DNA of 64,000 bases, taken from positions 124,001 through 188,000 of the forward strand of contig JAKASI010000004.1 of assembly GCA_021828185.1 (NCBI GenBank), in the 5' to 3' direction. Shown piece by piece: positions 34,147-42,810 of the stretch (positions are counted from its first letter, which is position 1; the number at the start of each line of letters is the position of its first letter). Both the position numbers and the translations under genes were made by a program. The notes below the pieces were generated by a model. That model saw only the letters and a list, made by a program, of their open reading frames with translations, ran no database searches and had not been told where the DNA came from. Origin of the DNA: an archaeon (GTDB lineage: Archaea; Thermoproteota; Nitrososphaeria; Nitrososphaerales; UBA183).

Positions 34147-34953
34147 TCAGACGGTGACGTATTCGATTACTATCCTGTGGCCGGTGCCGTATGGGTAGCT
34201 GGTCCCGCCGTCCCAGTACGGGTTCCCGTCAGCCGTCTGGCACGGGTAGGCCGAACCGATGGAGGCGTTGCAGTAATCAAGCTGCTCCAGGTTCAGGGAC
34301 CCCCAGGCGGTCGAGTTCTTGCCGTCAACCTGAAGGTAGAGGGCATGGGTCGCGTCCACCTTGTATCCCAGGATGTCTGTCTGGCTGAAGACTATTGGGT
34401 GCGAGGTCCCGTTGAACGACACGGTCCCGAAGGTCCACTTCCAGATGCTGAAGAAGTCAGCGAGGGTGTAGTTGTGGCTGGTGGCGTCAGACTGGGAGAG
34501 CTCGATGTGGAGCACCCCCGAGTTATCGTGGGTGTGGATCGGCTCGTAGGTCCCCCCGTTGCAGGTGCCGTACTGCGTCCCTACGCCGCAGGGGATGGTG
34601 ACGTTCATCCCTTCAATCCAGATCTGAAGCCATGGATGGACGTGGATGTAGCTCTCTCCGGTGATGTAGGGGAACGGGGGCGGGGCGAAGTACGGGGCAC
34701 CGAAGAAGTAGAGCCCGACGATGACCGCGACCGTTGCCGCGCCGATGCCGATGGCCATCGGGTGACGGTTCCTCTTCCTGAGGCTCTTGGCCTTCCTCAC
34801 AGCGGGCGGGGACTCGGCCGAGGCTTTCGCCAGCTGGGCTCCCTCGATGCCGTGCTTGTCCTTCAGGTGCTGGGAAAGCGCCGCCCCGGTGGCGAACTCC
34901 CTCCCGCACTCGCTGCACCTCTCCAATCTGGGATGGTGCACAAAGCAGCGCAT
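34147..34953 (-). CDS. C2H2 zinc finger, transmembrane helix and extracytoplasmic His-rich domain
   Basis: A 268-residue protein. Residues 11-30 form a classic finger (RCSECGREFATGAALSQHLK with His, then DKH). After a basic linker, a transmembrane helix lies near residues 68-90. The outer domain has YIHVHPWLQIWIEGMNVTI, then PIHTHDNSGVLHIELS and ADFFSIWKW, a widespread archaeal/actinobacterial domain of unknown function with conserved His. The finger is predicted to stay in the cytoplasm. ATG 34953 has a TATA box 24 bases upstream. Confidence 0.75.
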   Translation of the reverse strand: MRCFVHHPRLERCSECGREFATGAALSQHLKDKHGIEGAQLAKASAESPPAVRKAKSLRKRNRHPMAIGIGAATVAVIVGLYFFGAPYFAPPPFPYITGESYIHVHPWLQIWIEGMNVTIPCGVGTQYGTCNGGTYEPIHTHDNSGVLHIELSQSDATSHNYTLADFFSIWKWTFGTVSFNGTSHPIVFSQTDILGYKVDATHALYLQVDGKNSTAWGSLNLEQLDYCNASIGSAYPCQTADGNPYWDGGTSYPYGTGHRIVIEYVTV

Positions 34954-34973
34954 ATGAATCTGGCGCTTTTTCG

Positions 34974-34981
34974 CTTATATC
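34974..34981. promoter_or_regulatory. Shared TATA element for a divergent pair
   Basis: CTTATATC lies 24 bases from ATG 34953 (minus) and 29 bases from GTG 35006 (plus). No other AT-rich stretch exists in the 52-base gap, so one element seems to serve both leaderless genes. Confidence 0.55.
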
Positions 34982-35005
34982 GGCCGGTTGGCGCCCGATG
35001 AGCCA

Positions 35006-36040
35006 GTGAAGTCGGTCGTCCTGAGGCCTCGCTCCGGGGAGCAGAGCCTTGAACCAACTGTCACCGAGTCAGAGGTCCCCGCGCCCGGTGCCGGTGAGTT
35101 GGTCGTCAGGATGGCCGCCTGCGGGCTGTGCGGGACGGACCTGGAGAAGATGCGCGGGGAATACACCGCCTCGATGCCTGTCATCGGCCACGAAGCGGTC
35201 GGGACTGTCGCAGCAGTCGGGAAGGGGGCTGGGGGGTTCAGGGTCGGGGACCGGGTCTTCCCGCACCACCACGTCCCAGACTACTCCTGTTACCTCTGCA
35301 GGGCGGGGAACGAGACCATGTGCGACCACTACAGGTCGAGCAACCTCGACCCTGGAGGGTTCTCGGAGTACTTCCGCGTCCCTCGCTGGAACATGGAAAA
35401 AGGGGCCGTCCTGAAGCTCCCGAAGGGGATGCCTTTCGAGACGGCATCTCTGATAGAGCCCCTGGGGTGCTGCCAGAGGTCTATTCGCAAGTGCGGCATC
35501 AGGCGGGGGGACGCGGTCCTGGTCGTAGGGGCCGGCCCGGTCGGGGTGATGCACGCTCTGCTTCTGAATGCGGCAGGAGCCAGGGTGTTCATCAGCGACG
35601 TCAGTGAGGGAAGGCTGAAGCTTGCGGGGGAGCTGAAGGCAGGGGATGTCCTCGACGCCAGGTCGGACGTGCCGGAGGAGGTCAGGTCAGGTACCGGCGG
35701 GAGGGGGGCGGACGCGGCGATAGTCGCTTCGGGGAGCAGGGCCGCAATCATTCAGGGGCTTCGTTCCCTGCGGAAGGGAGGGAAAGTCTGCCTGTTCGGG
35801 GTTCCGGCGAAGGGGTCTGTCCTCGACTATGACATCAGCGAACTCTACAACGCGGAGCGGGGGATCGTCACGAGCTACGGCGCGGTGGAGGAGGACACGA
35901 GAGCTGCGCTGGAGGTCCTCTCCGTCCGCGGGGCTGAGTTCGGAAGACTGGTCACGCACCGGTTCCCTCTTGAGAGATTCGGGCAGGCGGTCGAAGCCGC
36001 CTCAGGCGGAGCTGCCATGAAGGTCGTCTTGACCCCGTGA
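35006..36040 (+). CDS. Zinc-dependent medium-chain alcohol/polyol dehydrogenase
   Basis: A protein of about 344 residues. The catalytic zinc site is CGLCGTDLEK with the later GHEAVGTV; the structural zinc site has the CYLCRAGNETMCDHY cysteines; the NAD site is VLVVGAGPVGVMHALLL. These are like sorbitol, threonine or galactitol dehydrogenases. GTG 35006 gives the usual VKSVVLRP start and fits the TATA distance; TTG 34988 is the other option. An LsrF-like gene follows 55 bases downstream. Confidence 0.88.
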   Translation: MKSVVLRPRSGEQSLEPTVTESEVPAPGAGELVVRMAACGLCGTDLEKMRGEYTASMPVIGHEAVGTVAAVGKGAGGFRVGDRVFPHHHVPDYSCYLCRAGNETMCDHYRSSNLDPGGFSEYFRVPRWNMEKGAVLKLPKGMPFETASLIEPLGCCQRSIRKCGIRRGDAVLVVGAGPVGVMHALLLNAAGARVFISDVSEGRLKLAGELKAGDVLDARSDVPEEVRSGTGGRGADAAIVASGSRAAIIQGLRSLRKGGKVCLFGVPAKGSVLDYDISELYNAERGIVTSYGAVEEDTRAALEVLSVRGAEFGRLVTHRFPLERFGQAVEAASGGAAMKVVLTP

Positions 36041-36095
36041 AAGCAGAGTAGGCTTAAATTCCCAAAGCTCGCCGAGCCCGCCAGAGGACTCGGAG

Positions 36096-36884
36096 ATGAC
36101 TTGGGGGCTCCAGAACAGGCTGTCGAGGCTGATGGTGGATGGTCGGACGGTGATGCTGGCCGTCGACCACGGGTACTTCCAAGGGCCGACGACAGGGCTC
36201 GAGAACCCGAGGCAGACAGTCACCCCGCTGCTCCCCTACGCCGACTCCCTGATGCTCACGCGGGGGGTCCTGAGGACCTCGGTGGACCCGTCCAACAAGC
36301 TCCCCATGGTGCTCAGGGTGTCAGGTGGGACGAGCATACTGAAGGAGCTGTCAGACGAGGTGGTGACGACTTCCATCGAGGAAGCGATTCGCCTCAACGC
36401 GTCTGCGGTCGCGGCGTCCGTCTTCGTGGGCTCAGATCACGAGAAGGAAACCCTGGCCAACCTGGCGGAGCTGGTCAACGAAGGGGAGAGGTACGGGATG
36501 CCGGTCTTGGCCGTCACGGCCGTGGGGAGGGAGATGGCAAGAGATGCCCGTTACCTGGGGCTGGCCTGCAGGATAGCGGCCGAGCTGGGGGCGAGCGTCG
36601 TCAAGACGTACTACTGCGAAGATTTCCACAAGGTGGTGGAAGGGTGCCCGGTCCCGGTCATAGTCGCAGGGGGAAAGAAGGTCCCCGAAAGGGATGCGCT
36701 GAAGCTGGCAAGGAGCGCGACCTCGGAGGGGGCCGTGGGGGTCGACATGGGGAGGAACATCTTCCAGTCTTCGAACCCCGTCGGGATGATCAAGGCGGTC
36801 AGGGCGATAGTCCACGAGGACAAAGGGGTTGACGAGGCGTACGCCGCCTTCGAAGGCCAGACTGCGAGGCAGCTGGCCCGCTAG
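36096..36884 (+). CDS. LsrF-like class I aldolase/thiolase
   Basis: A 262-residue TIM-barrel enzyme. DHGYFQGPTTGLENPRQTV, TRGVLRTSVDP, VAASVFVGSDHE, the Schiff-base lysine in ASVVKTYYCEDF, and GVDMGRNIFQS match E. coli LsrF very closely. LsrF transfers an acetyl group from phosphorylated AI-2 products to CoA. No other lsr gene is present, so here it may act on a different sugar phosphate, perhaps with the preceding dehydrogenase. The ATG start lies about 40 bases after a TTAAAT element. Confidence 0.88.
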   Translation: MTWGLQNRLSRLMVDGRTVMLAVDHGYFQGPTTGLENPRQTVTPLLPYADSLMLTRGVLRTSVDPSNKLPMVLRVSGGTSILKELSDEVVTTSIEEAIRLNASAVAASVFVGSDHEKETLANLAELVNEGERYGMPVLAVTAVGREMARDARYLGLACRIAAELGASVVKTYYCEDFHKVVEGCPVPVIVAGGKKVPERDALKLARSATSEGAVGVDMGRNIFQSSNPVGMIKAVRAIVHEDKGVDEAYAAFEGQTARQLAR

Positions 36885-36886
36885 CG

Positions 36887-37009
36887 CTACCTGGGGAGCC
36901 CGGAGACGTCTTCGCAGTCGAGAAGGGCCCCACAGCTCCTGCACCTGAACTTGCACGCCTGGATCTCTACCATCTCCCCTCCGCAGGCGTAGCACTTCTC
37001 CGCCGGCAC
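36887..37009 (-). CDS. Tiny zinc-ribbon protein
   Basis: A 40-residue protein with CYACGG and CRSCG pairs, which should bind one zinc. GTG 37009 is chosen because the TATA element at 37033-37041 is about 28 bases upstream; a longer frame from 37129 would read through the promoter. Such ribbons often accompany RNA or translation complexes. The role is unknown. Confidence 0.55.
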   Translation of the reverse strand: MPAEKCYACGGEMVEIQACKFRCRSCGALLDCEDVSGLPR

Positions 37010-37032
37010 GGTCCCTCTCGGGAGTTCGAACT

Positions 37033-37041
37033 GTTTTAAGG
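37033..37041. promoter_or_regulatory. Shared TATA element for a divergent zinc-ribbon pair
   Basis: GTTTTAAGG is centred 28 bases from GTG 37009 (minus) and 29 bases from GTG 37066 (plus), so the arrangement is nearly symmetric. Confidence 0.55.
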
Positions 37042-37065
37042 GCGCCACGTTTGTCGCCGGGCATC

Positions 37066-37296
37066 GTGTCTTCTGAGAGTGAACCAGGGGAAAGGGCCGC
37101 GAGGCTCGCCCGGCGAAGCCCGTTTTCACCCTCCATGAAGCTCTGCCCGAGGTGCCTCAGCCCCCTCGAGCCGATCAAGAATCCGATAGGAGAACTCTGG
37201 GGGATCATGCCGACCAACTACGAGTGCCCGAAGTGCGGATACGCCGGGACCGTCTTCCTTGAGAAGGAGCCCGAAGGAGAACCGCCGACCAAATGA
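37066..37296 (+). CDS. Small zinc-ribbon protein
   Basis: A protein of about 76 residues. The C-terminal half has CPRCLSPLEPI and CPKCGYAG, two Cys pairs. The N-terminal 25 residues are charged and look disordered; ATG 37135, which removes them, is a second possible start. Its stop overlaps the start of the CPBP protease gene by four bases (ATGA). Confidence 0.6.
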   Translation: MSSESEPGERAARLARRSPFSPSMKLCPRCLSPLEPIKNPIGELWGIMPTNYECPKCGYAGTVFLEKEPEGEPPTK

Positions 37297-38378
37297 CCGC
37301 AGAGGAGGAGGGTCCCCCCGACGCAGGGGTGGTGTCGAAGCTCGCGACCTCCGTCTTCCTGATTCTTTTCGGGATCACCCTTGCCTTCGTCATCATGTCG
37401 TTCCCCGCCGGGCTCTATGCGGTCTTCCACGGCGGGCTTTCGACGCAACTCAGCTACGGCAGCCTGGTCAACACGTACCTCTGGATAGGGCCCGTCCCGG
37501 CGTGGTTCCCTTTCACCGTCCCCGTCGGAGGGCTTTTCGTGGTCCTGACCGCGGTCTACGCGGGGCTGTTCCTCTTCGGGGCGCTGCAGCCGAGGAGCGC
37601 GGTCCAGGCGGTCCGCGAGGCGTTCAGGACGGGGATCGGAGCCCTCACCAGCAGCCCGTTCATCGTCATGCTCGTTGCCATCGGGTTCCTGAGGTTCTCT
37701 CTCGACACGATCGCCGAGGTCTCTTCGGCCATCGCAGGCCCGGTCGGGAACCCGTTCTCCAGCTACGACCTCCTCCTCGAGTTCGGGTCGCTGACGTTCG
37801 CCCCTCTGCGAGAAGAGCTCGGGTTCAGGCTCGTCCTGATAGGGGTGGTGGCCTTCATACTCTGCATGGGGAAACCTGTCCGTCAGGCCCTGAAGGCTCT
37901 CTGGAGGCCGTCGGCCGCCTACGAGGGGGCGCTGGTGGGGGGCGCCACCTCCGTCATAATCTGGCTGGCGACGGTCGCCAGCGCTGCCACCTTCGGGCTC
38001 TGCCACGTCAACTGCGGAGGGAGCGGGGGGTACAACTGGTCGTACTTCCCGGCAGCGGCCTGGGGGGGGCTGGTCCTGGGGTACCTCTACGTCAAGTACG
38101 GCCTGCATGTCGCCATCCTCACTCACTGGGGGATCGACTACTTCGGCTCGGTCTACTCCTTCTTCGGCCAGTCGGCCTACGGCATCCAGGCGAACTCCGC
38201 GACCACAGTGTACATCGGCCAGTACGTGGTCGACTTCGACATGTACTTCCTCTTCGGGGTCGCTTGCTTCATCCTGGTCGTGTATCTTGGGGTGAAGAGG
38301 CTGGCCGGGCGGAGAAGGGCCGCGAGCTTCGGCTTCGTTGATAAGGGGCTCCCGGGAGGGGGTGGGCTGAAACCTTGA
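37293..38378 (+). CDS. CPBP/Abi-family intramembrane metalloprotease
   Basis: A 361-residue protein with about eight helices. The three family motifs are present: APLREELGFR (EExxxR), TFGLCHV (FxxxH), and THWGID (HxxxD/N). The family includes CAAX proteases and bacteriocin-immunity proteins. It overlaps the zinc-ribbon gene by four bases and the dUTPase-like gene by four, so all three are one coupled operon. The substrate is unknown. Confidence 0.85.
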   Translation: MTAEEEGPPDAGVVSKLATSVFLILFGITLAFVIMSFPAGLYAVFHGGLSTQLSYGSLVNTYLWIGPVPAWFPFTVPVGGLFVVLTAVYAGLFLFGALQPRSAVQAVREAFRTGIGALTSSPFIVMLVAIGFLRFSLDTIAEVSSAIAGPVGNPFSSYDLLLEFGSLTFAPLREELGFRLVLIGVVAFILCMGKPVRQALKALWRPSAAYEGALVGGATSVIIWLATVASAATFGLCHVNCGGSGGYNWSYFPAAAWGGLVLGYLYVKYGLHVAILTHWGIDYFGSVYSFFGQSAYGIQANSATTVYIGQYVVDFDMYFLFGVACFILVVYLGVKRLAGRRRAASFGFVDKGLPGGGGLKP

Positions 38379-38905
38379 CCGTCCTTGGTGCTCCGCTCCT
38401 GCGCGAGCTGGTCTCGAAATACAAGGCCATCTATCCGTCCGAGGCCTCAGCGTTCGACGGAGACGGCTACGTCCTCACCGTAAGGGAGGACAGGACCCTT
38501 CACTACCTTGAGCACAGGAACATGATTTCGAGGGAGATCATCTTCACTCCTCCCGACTGCGTCGCCCACCTGACTTCGAAGAGCAAGTTCGGGAGGATGG
38601 GGCTTTCGTTCCTCAACTCGGTCAAGGTGCACAGCGGGTTCGTGGGGAGGCTGGCCCTGGAGCTCGTGAACCTCAGCAACGAGAGAACCCCGATAACAAT
38701 CAGGCAGGGGGACCCACTGATACACATCGAGTTCATCAGGAGGGAGGGGCCCCCCGAACCGTATTCTGGGAAGTACATGTTCCAGTTCATGGACGAAAAA
38801 GAGGCGTCGATGTACGTAGACATCCTTTCGAGAAGCTTCCCGAAGCTGTTCCCCAGGGAAGGGCTAGAACTGAAGGCCAGGGAGAGAGTCGTCCTTGAGG
38901 AATGA
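38375..38905 (+). CDS. dUTPase/dCTP deaminase-fold protein
   Basis: A 176-residue protein. The order SKSKFGRMGL, HSGFVGRLALELVN and TIRQGDPLIHIEF corresponds to the trimeric dUTPase/Dcd fold motifs. These enzymes remove dUTP or make dUMP and protect DNA from uracil. The usual catalytic Asp of dUTPase motif 3 is not plain, so a diverged Dcd or regulator is possible. The start is TTG 38375, overlapping the protease gene. Confidence 0.75.
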   Translation: MTVLGAPLLRELVSKYKAIYPSEASAFDGDGYVLTVREDRTLHYLEHRNMISREIIFTPPDCVAHLTSKSKFGRMGLSFLNSVKVHSGFVGRLALELVNLSNERTPITIRQGDPLIHIEFIRREGPPEPYSGKYMFQFMDEKEASMYVDILSRSFPKLFPREGLELKARERVVLEE

Positions 38906-38957
38906 CCAGGGCCCCAGAGCCCCCTAGGGTGACCGCACCTCCGAGGCCAACCCGGCG

Positions 38958-40445
38958 ATGCAGAACATCGACCCTCTGTACTTCCTGACCCCGCTGGTCG
39001 TCATCGGGTTCAGCTTTGGCCTGGTGGCATACCTCTGGGCGAAGAAGAGGTTCTCATGGTGGGTCCTTGTCTCATCGCTGATTGCCTACGCCGGCGCCAT
39101 TGCTCTCAAAGTCGTGCTGCAGGGAGCGACGTACCAGCCGTTCGACGCGGCGGTGGGAGGGAATCCGGTCGACCTGGGGATGTACTTCGGCCTGCAGACA
39201 GTGGCGTTCGAAGTCGGCGGGGCGTTCCTCGTGGCGCGGTACGCCGTTGCCAGACGGAAGATCGGGGGGAGGGACGCAGCAGGATACGGAGCCGGGCTGG
39301 CCATGTGGGAGAACGGGGTACTCATAGGCGGTTCGCTTCTGCTCGACTATGCGGTCTACTACTCGGTCCTCGGCTCGGGGGGCGCCCAGGCGTCCCAGCT
39401 CTTCGACGACTTGACGAAGGCCTCCCCTGCGCTGTTCTATCAGGCTTCAACCGCTCTTCCGGTGATAGGGTACGCCGTGCTCGAACGGGTGTCGTCGCTC
39501 ATGGTACACCTTGCGTGGGGGTACCTGGCGGTGATGGCGGCGGTCACGCGGAGGAAGGGTTACCTGGGGGTCGCCCTCCCCATGGGGCTCGTGGACATCT
39601 TCGTCCCTCTCTCAGGGAGCATCGGGGTGGGGTGGAGCGAGGCGCTCTTCTTCGCCTCCGGAGTGGCGTGCCTCGCCGTTGCCTTCGCAGCGACCGCCGG
39701 GACAAGGAGGACGGCGGAAGGCGAATCGACAGGGAAGGGAAGCACGAGGAACGCGTCCATCGTGAGGACCACGATCAGGCGTTCGATGAGCTTCGGCCGG
39801 GTCTATCTAGGGATGGGGATTCTCCTCCCCCTCCTCATCATGCTCCCTCTGAGCGGGGCCGCGGGGACCGCGAGTGCCCAGGACCTGCCCGTCCTGGAGG
39901 CGCTCCCCGCCCTGATAATCCCGATGTTCGCAGTCCTGGGCTCCGTAGGCGGGCTGCTGGTGTTCACAAGCGACAGGAGCAAAGGGGTCTACGAGTACCT
40001 CATCGCCTATGGAGTCGACACATCCACCGTCTTCTGGTCGACGATAGCTGCGACCGTAGTCCTGGCGTCGATCCCTCTGGCCGCAGGGATCGCGGAATCA
40101 TCGCTCGCCCTGTACTTCGGGGACGGAGTATCGGTGTCGTTCGTCGAGATCCTGGTGTTCTACACCATCCCCCTGAGCCTGGCTGCTGCGGCCTTCATGT
40201 GCGCGGCCGGGATGATCTGGTCCGCCCTCACGACGCAGATGGCAGGAGTCAACAGCCCGGCGGGGATCGCGCCCATACTCGGCATCGCCCCGGTCTTGGC
40301 CGTGCTGCTGGTCGCGACCAGGGCGGGAAGCCTTTTCGTTTACGTCGCCGGAGGAGCCTCTGTCCTCCTCCTCGTCGTCGCCGCGGCCATGGTGTATCTC
40401 GGGACTAGGAAGATGGTCAGAGAGAGGTTCTTGTCGAATGCGTGA
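38958..40445 (+). CDS. YhfC-family N-terminus fused to an ABC-2-type permease
   Basis: A 495-residue protein. Residues 1-250 form a seven-helix domain like YhfC/DUF2324 (KVVLQGATYQPF, AAGYGAGLAMWENGVLIGG, MVHLAWGYLAV). A soluble linker at 255-275 precedes a second set of six helices (residues 285-490) with SDRSKGVYEYLIAYGVDTST, typical of ABC-2 permeases. Its stop overlaps the ATPase gene by eight bases. The fusion ties YhfC, which has no known function, to ABC export. Confidence 0.75.
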   Translation: MQNIDPLYFLTPLVVIGFSFGLVAYLWAKKRFSWWVLVSSLIAYAGAIALKVVLQGATYQPFDAAVGGNPVDLGMYFGLQTVAFEVGGAFLVARYAVARRKIGGRDAAGYGAGLAMWENGVLIGGSLLLDYAVYYSVLGSGGAQASQLFDDLTKASPALFYQASTALPVIGYAVLERVSSLMVHLAWGYLAVMAAVTRRKGYLGVALPMGLVDIFVPLSGSIGVGWSEALFFASGVACLAVAFAATAGTRRTAEGESTGKGSTRNASIVRTTIRRSMSFGRVYLGMGILLPLLIMLPLSGAAGTASAQDLPVLEALPALIIPMFAVLGSVGGLLVFTSDRSKGVYEYLIAYGVDTSTVFWSTIAATVVLASIPLAAGIAESSLALYFGDGVSVSFVEILVFYTIPLSLAAAAFMCAAGMIWSALTTQMAGVNSPAGIAPILGIAPVLAVLLVATRAGSLFVYVAGGASVLLLVVAAAMVYLGTRKMVRERFLSNA

Positions 40446-41325
40446 AGGCAGCCCGGTCGTCCAGGACGCGGGCGGGTCCTCCCGGCCGACCATCAGGGCG
40501 GAAAGAGTATCCTCGGGATACTTCGGGAAGAAGGTGATAGACGGAGTGACCTTCTCTCTGTCCGAACCCGCCGTCTACGTGGTGCTGGGGCCCAACGGTG
40601 CCGAGAAGACCACCCTGCTGAGGACCCTGGCTGGGGTGCTGAAACCCCTGGAGGGGTGGGTCGAAATCAACGGATACAGGAGCGAGACCGAAGGAGCGAG
40701 GGGGGAGATCGACTACATCACCCACCTCGACGGGATCCCGGAAGGGATGAACGTTGGCGAGGGGCTCCGTTTCTACGCCAGGATTCAGGGCGCGACGGAA
40801 GGCGACGTCGAAAGGGTGTCGAAGCTGCTGGACATCGAGGGGTTCGGGAAGATGCGCTTCAACCAGCTCAGCCAGGGGCAGAAGAAGAGGGTGTCGGTGG
40901 CCAGGGTATTCCTCAAGGAGAAGAGCGTCTACCTTCTTGACGAGCCGACGAGCAACCTGGACCCGAAGGTCGCCGGCGAAATAAGGGACCTGGTGCTGAA
41001 CCTGAGCAGGGACAAGATAGTCCTGTACTCGTCCCACAACCTCTTCGAGGCGAGGGAGATTGGGACCCATGTCATTGCGATCAAGGGAGGAAAGCTCTCG
41101 CTGTTCGCGAGGATCGACGAGATCAGGACCAGGGACTACGTGGTGGGGGTGCGCACGGTCGGGGATGGGCCTCCCCCCGGAGCGAGAAGGGAGGGGGACT
41201 ACTACCTGTTCGAGCTCGATGGCCCGGAGGATGTCCCCAAGCTAATCGGCGACCTGGTGGCCGAAGGGGTCAGGATTAGGGAGCTCAGGGAGATGCGGAA
41301 CCCTTTGGAAGAGCTGTTCACGTAG
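40438..41325 (+). CDS. ABC-2-type transporter ATPase with an altered Walker A
   Basis: A 295-residue ATPase with Walker A written GPNGAEKTT instead of GPNGAGKTT, Q-loop region DYITHLDG, signature QLSQGQKKRVSVAR, Walker B VYLLDEPTS and H-loop YSSHN. The Glu for Gly change is a single base (GAG for GGG) and would normally block nucleotide binding. It partners the upstream permease, whose gene it overlaps. The C-terminal 80 residues are a variable domain. Confidence 0.88.
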   Translation: MREGSPVVQDAGGSSRPTIRAERVSSGYFGKKVIDGVTFSLSEPAVYVVLGPNGAEKTTLLRTLAGVLKPLEGWVEINGYRSETEGARGEIDYITHLDGIPEGMNVGEGLRFYARIQGATEGDVERVSKLLDIEGFGKMRFNQLSQGQKKRVSVARVFLKEKSVYLLDEPTSNLDPKVAGEIRDLVLNLSRDKIVLYSSHNLFEAREIGTHVIAIKGGKLSLFARIDEIRTRDYVVGVRTVGDGPPPGARREGDYYLFELDGPEDVPKLIGDLVAEGVRIRELREMRNPLEELFT

Positions 41326-41587
41326 GGGGGCTCTGCGCCGGGGCCGGGACCTTCAGGTAGTCCCTCCTGGACCGCAACTGGCCGCACTTCGGGCACTTCA
41401 CGCTCCCGAGCCCTGGCGGCGAAACCCCGATCCCCGTACGGCGCTGGTCCACGGCCGGCGCCTTGAACGCTTCGCCGCAGTCGGGGCACTTCAACCACTT
41501 CCCGCGGGCGGCGAGGATCGGGATCAGGAAGGCCAGGATGACGGCGATGGGGGCGATCACACCGACATAGAGGAGGGACGAGACCAA
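41318..41587 (-). CDS. Membrane-anchored zinc-ribbon protein
   Basis: An 89-residue protein: one hydrophobic helix at residues 5-26, then KCPDCGEAF and KCPKCGQLR, a two-pair zinc ribbon facing the cytoplasm. It converges with the ABC gene, overlapping by eight bases. The function is unknown. Confidence 0.6.
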   Translation of the reverse strand: MVSSLLYVGVIAPIAVILAFLIPILAARGKWLKCPDCGEAFKAPAVDQRRTGIGVSPPGLGSVKCPKCGQLRSRRDYLKVPAPAQSPPT

Positions 41588-41683
41588 TTGCGGAGCGTTG
41601 TCAGGGTTCGTATTTGGTTCTTGCGCAAGGTCTCCAGCGCGACCAGCGGAGAGCTCGGCCCGAGGGTGGCGGACGGGGACGGG

Positions 41684-42628
41684 CTATATCCCGAGGGCCG
41701 ACCTGAGCCCCTTGTACCTGTTGCGGATGGTCACTTCGGTGACCCCGGCAGCTTCGGCCACATCCTTCTGGGTCTTGTCCTCCCCTTCGAGGGTGCAGGC
41801 CACGTAGAGGGCTGCAGCTGCGAGCCCCATGGGGTCCTTCCCTGCGGATATCCTCGTCTCCTCTGCCCTCTTGAGTATCTCCAGCGCCCTCCTTTTCGTC
41901 TTCTCTGAGAGCCCGGCCTTGGACGCGATCCTCGAGATGCACTTCGTCGGGTCGACGACCGGCATCTTGATGTCCATCTCCTTGAGCAGGAGCCGGTAGC
42001 ACCTTGCGATGTCCTTTTTCTTCACGTTGCTGACCGCCGCCAGGTCCTTGAGGGTCCTGGGGGTCTGGGTGTCACGGCAGGCTGCGTAAAGCGAAGCGGC
42101 GATGATGGCAGAGATGGATCTTCCCCTCACCAGCCCCCTTTCGAGGGCCTTCCTGTAGATGTAGGCAGCCTTCTCGACGACGGCGTCGGAGACCGAAAGC
42201 TTGTCCGAGAGCCTGTCCAGCTCGCTGAACGCCTGCCTCAGATTCCTGTCGACCGGCTCGTGCACCTGGCTGCGCGAGTCCCAGGTCCTCAGCCTTTCGA
42301 CCGTGGCCTTCATCGAAGCAGAAAGCGACTTGCCTGACGCGTCCTTGTTGATACCTCCGATGACGGTGGCGAGCCCCATGTCGTGCATCGCGATCGAAGT
42401 AGGTATCCCGCCCCTGCTCCTGTCGTCCTTCTCCTCCTTGGAGAAGGCCCTCCACTCGGGTCCGACCTCTTCGATCTTCTCCTTGACGACGAAGCCACAC
42501 GCACCGCAGAAGAGCTCCCCTCCGGCGGAGTCGACGATCATGGGCCCCTTCCCGCATCTGGGGCACTTGTCCATAGCCTTCTGCAGGCGCATCAGTCTCG
42601 AGAAGTCTTTGTCTCCGAACATTATCAT
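41684..42628 (-). CDS. tfb: Transcription initiation factor B (TFB)
   Basis: A protein of about 314 residues. The N-terminal zinc ribbon is CPRCGKGPMI and CGACGFVV. The B-finger/linker is GPEWRAFSKEEKDDRSR. Two cyclin-like repeats follow (LSVSDAVVEKAAYIYRKAL... and the second ending with AAALYVACTLEGEDKTQKDV), with the HTH AAGVTEVTIRNRYKGL that reads the BRE element. It recruits RNA polymerase to TBP-bound TATA boxes. ATG 42628 is preferred to 42667, which would lie on the TATA box. Multiple TFBs are usual in archaea; only this one is here. Confidence 0.95.
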   Translation of the reverse strand: MIMFGDKDFSRLMRLQKAMDKCPRCGKGPMIVDSAGGELFCGACGFVVKEKIEEVGPEWRAFSKEEKDDRSRGGIPTSIAMHDMGLATVIGGINKDASGKSLSASMKATVERLRTWDSRSQVHEPVDRNLRQAFSELDRLSDKLSVSDAVVEKAAYIYRKALERGLVRGRSISAIIAASLYAACRDTQTPRTLKDLAAVSNVKKKDIARCYRLLLKEMDIKMPVVDPTKCISRIASKAGLSEKTKRRALEILKRAEETRISAGKDPMGLAAAALYVACTLEGEDKTQKDVAEAAGVTEVTIRNRYKGLRSALGI

Positions 42629-42668
42629 CACTGACGAAATACTTACATGGAACTCTCTCCGTCTCATC

Positions 42669-42675
42669 TATATAT
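42669..42675 (-). promoter_or_regulatory. TATA box for tfb
   Basis: TATATAT lies about 44 bases before ATG 42628, leaving a leader of roughly 15 bases. Confidence 0.5.
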
Positions 42676-42773
42676 GCCTTGTGGTCGATTTGTGATATTT
42701 ACATCAGAAATCACACGCCTTCTATCTGAGAGTGAGATTATTGCAGGAACGACCACCCCGGTTTCGCCGCGTT

Positions 42774-42784
42774 TTCATATATTC
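42774..42784 (+). promoter_or_regulatory. TATA box for the gene at 42811
   Basis: TTCATATATTC is centred about 32 bases before ATG 42811, consistent with a short or absent leader. Confidence 0.5.
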
Positions 42785-42810
42785 ACTCAGAGAGCCGATG
42801 CGGTGCGACC

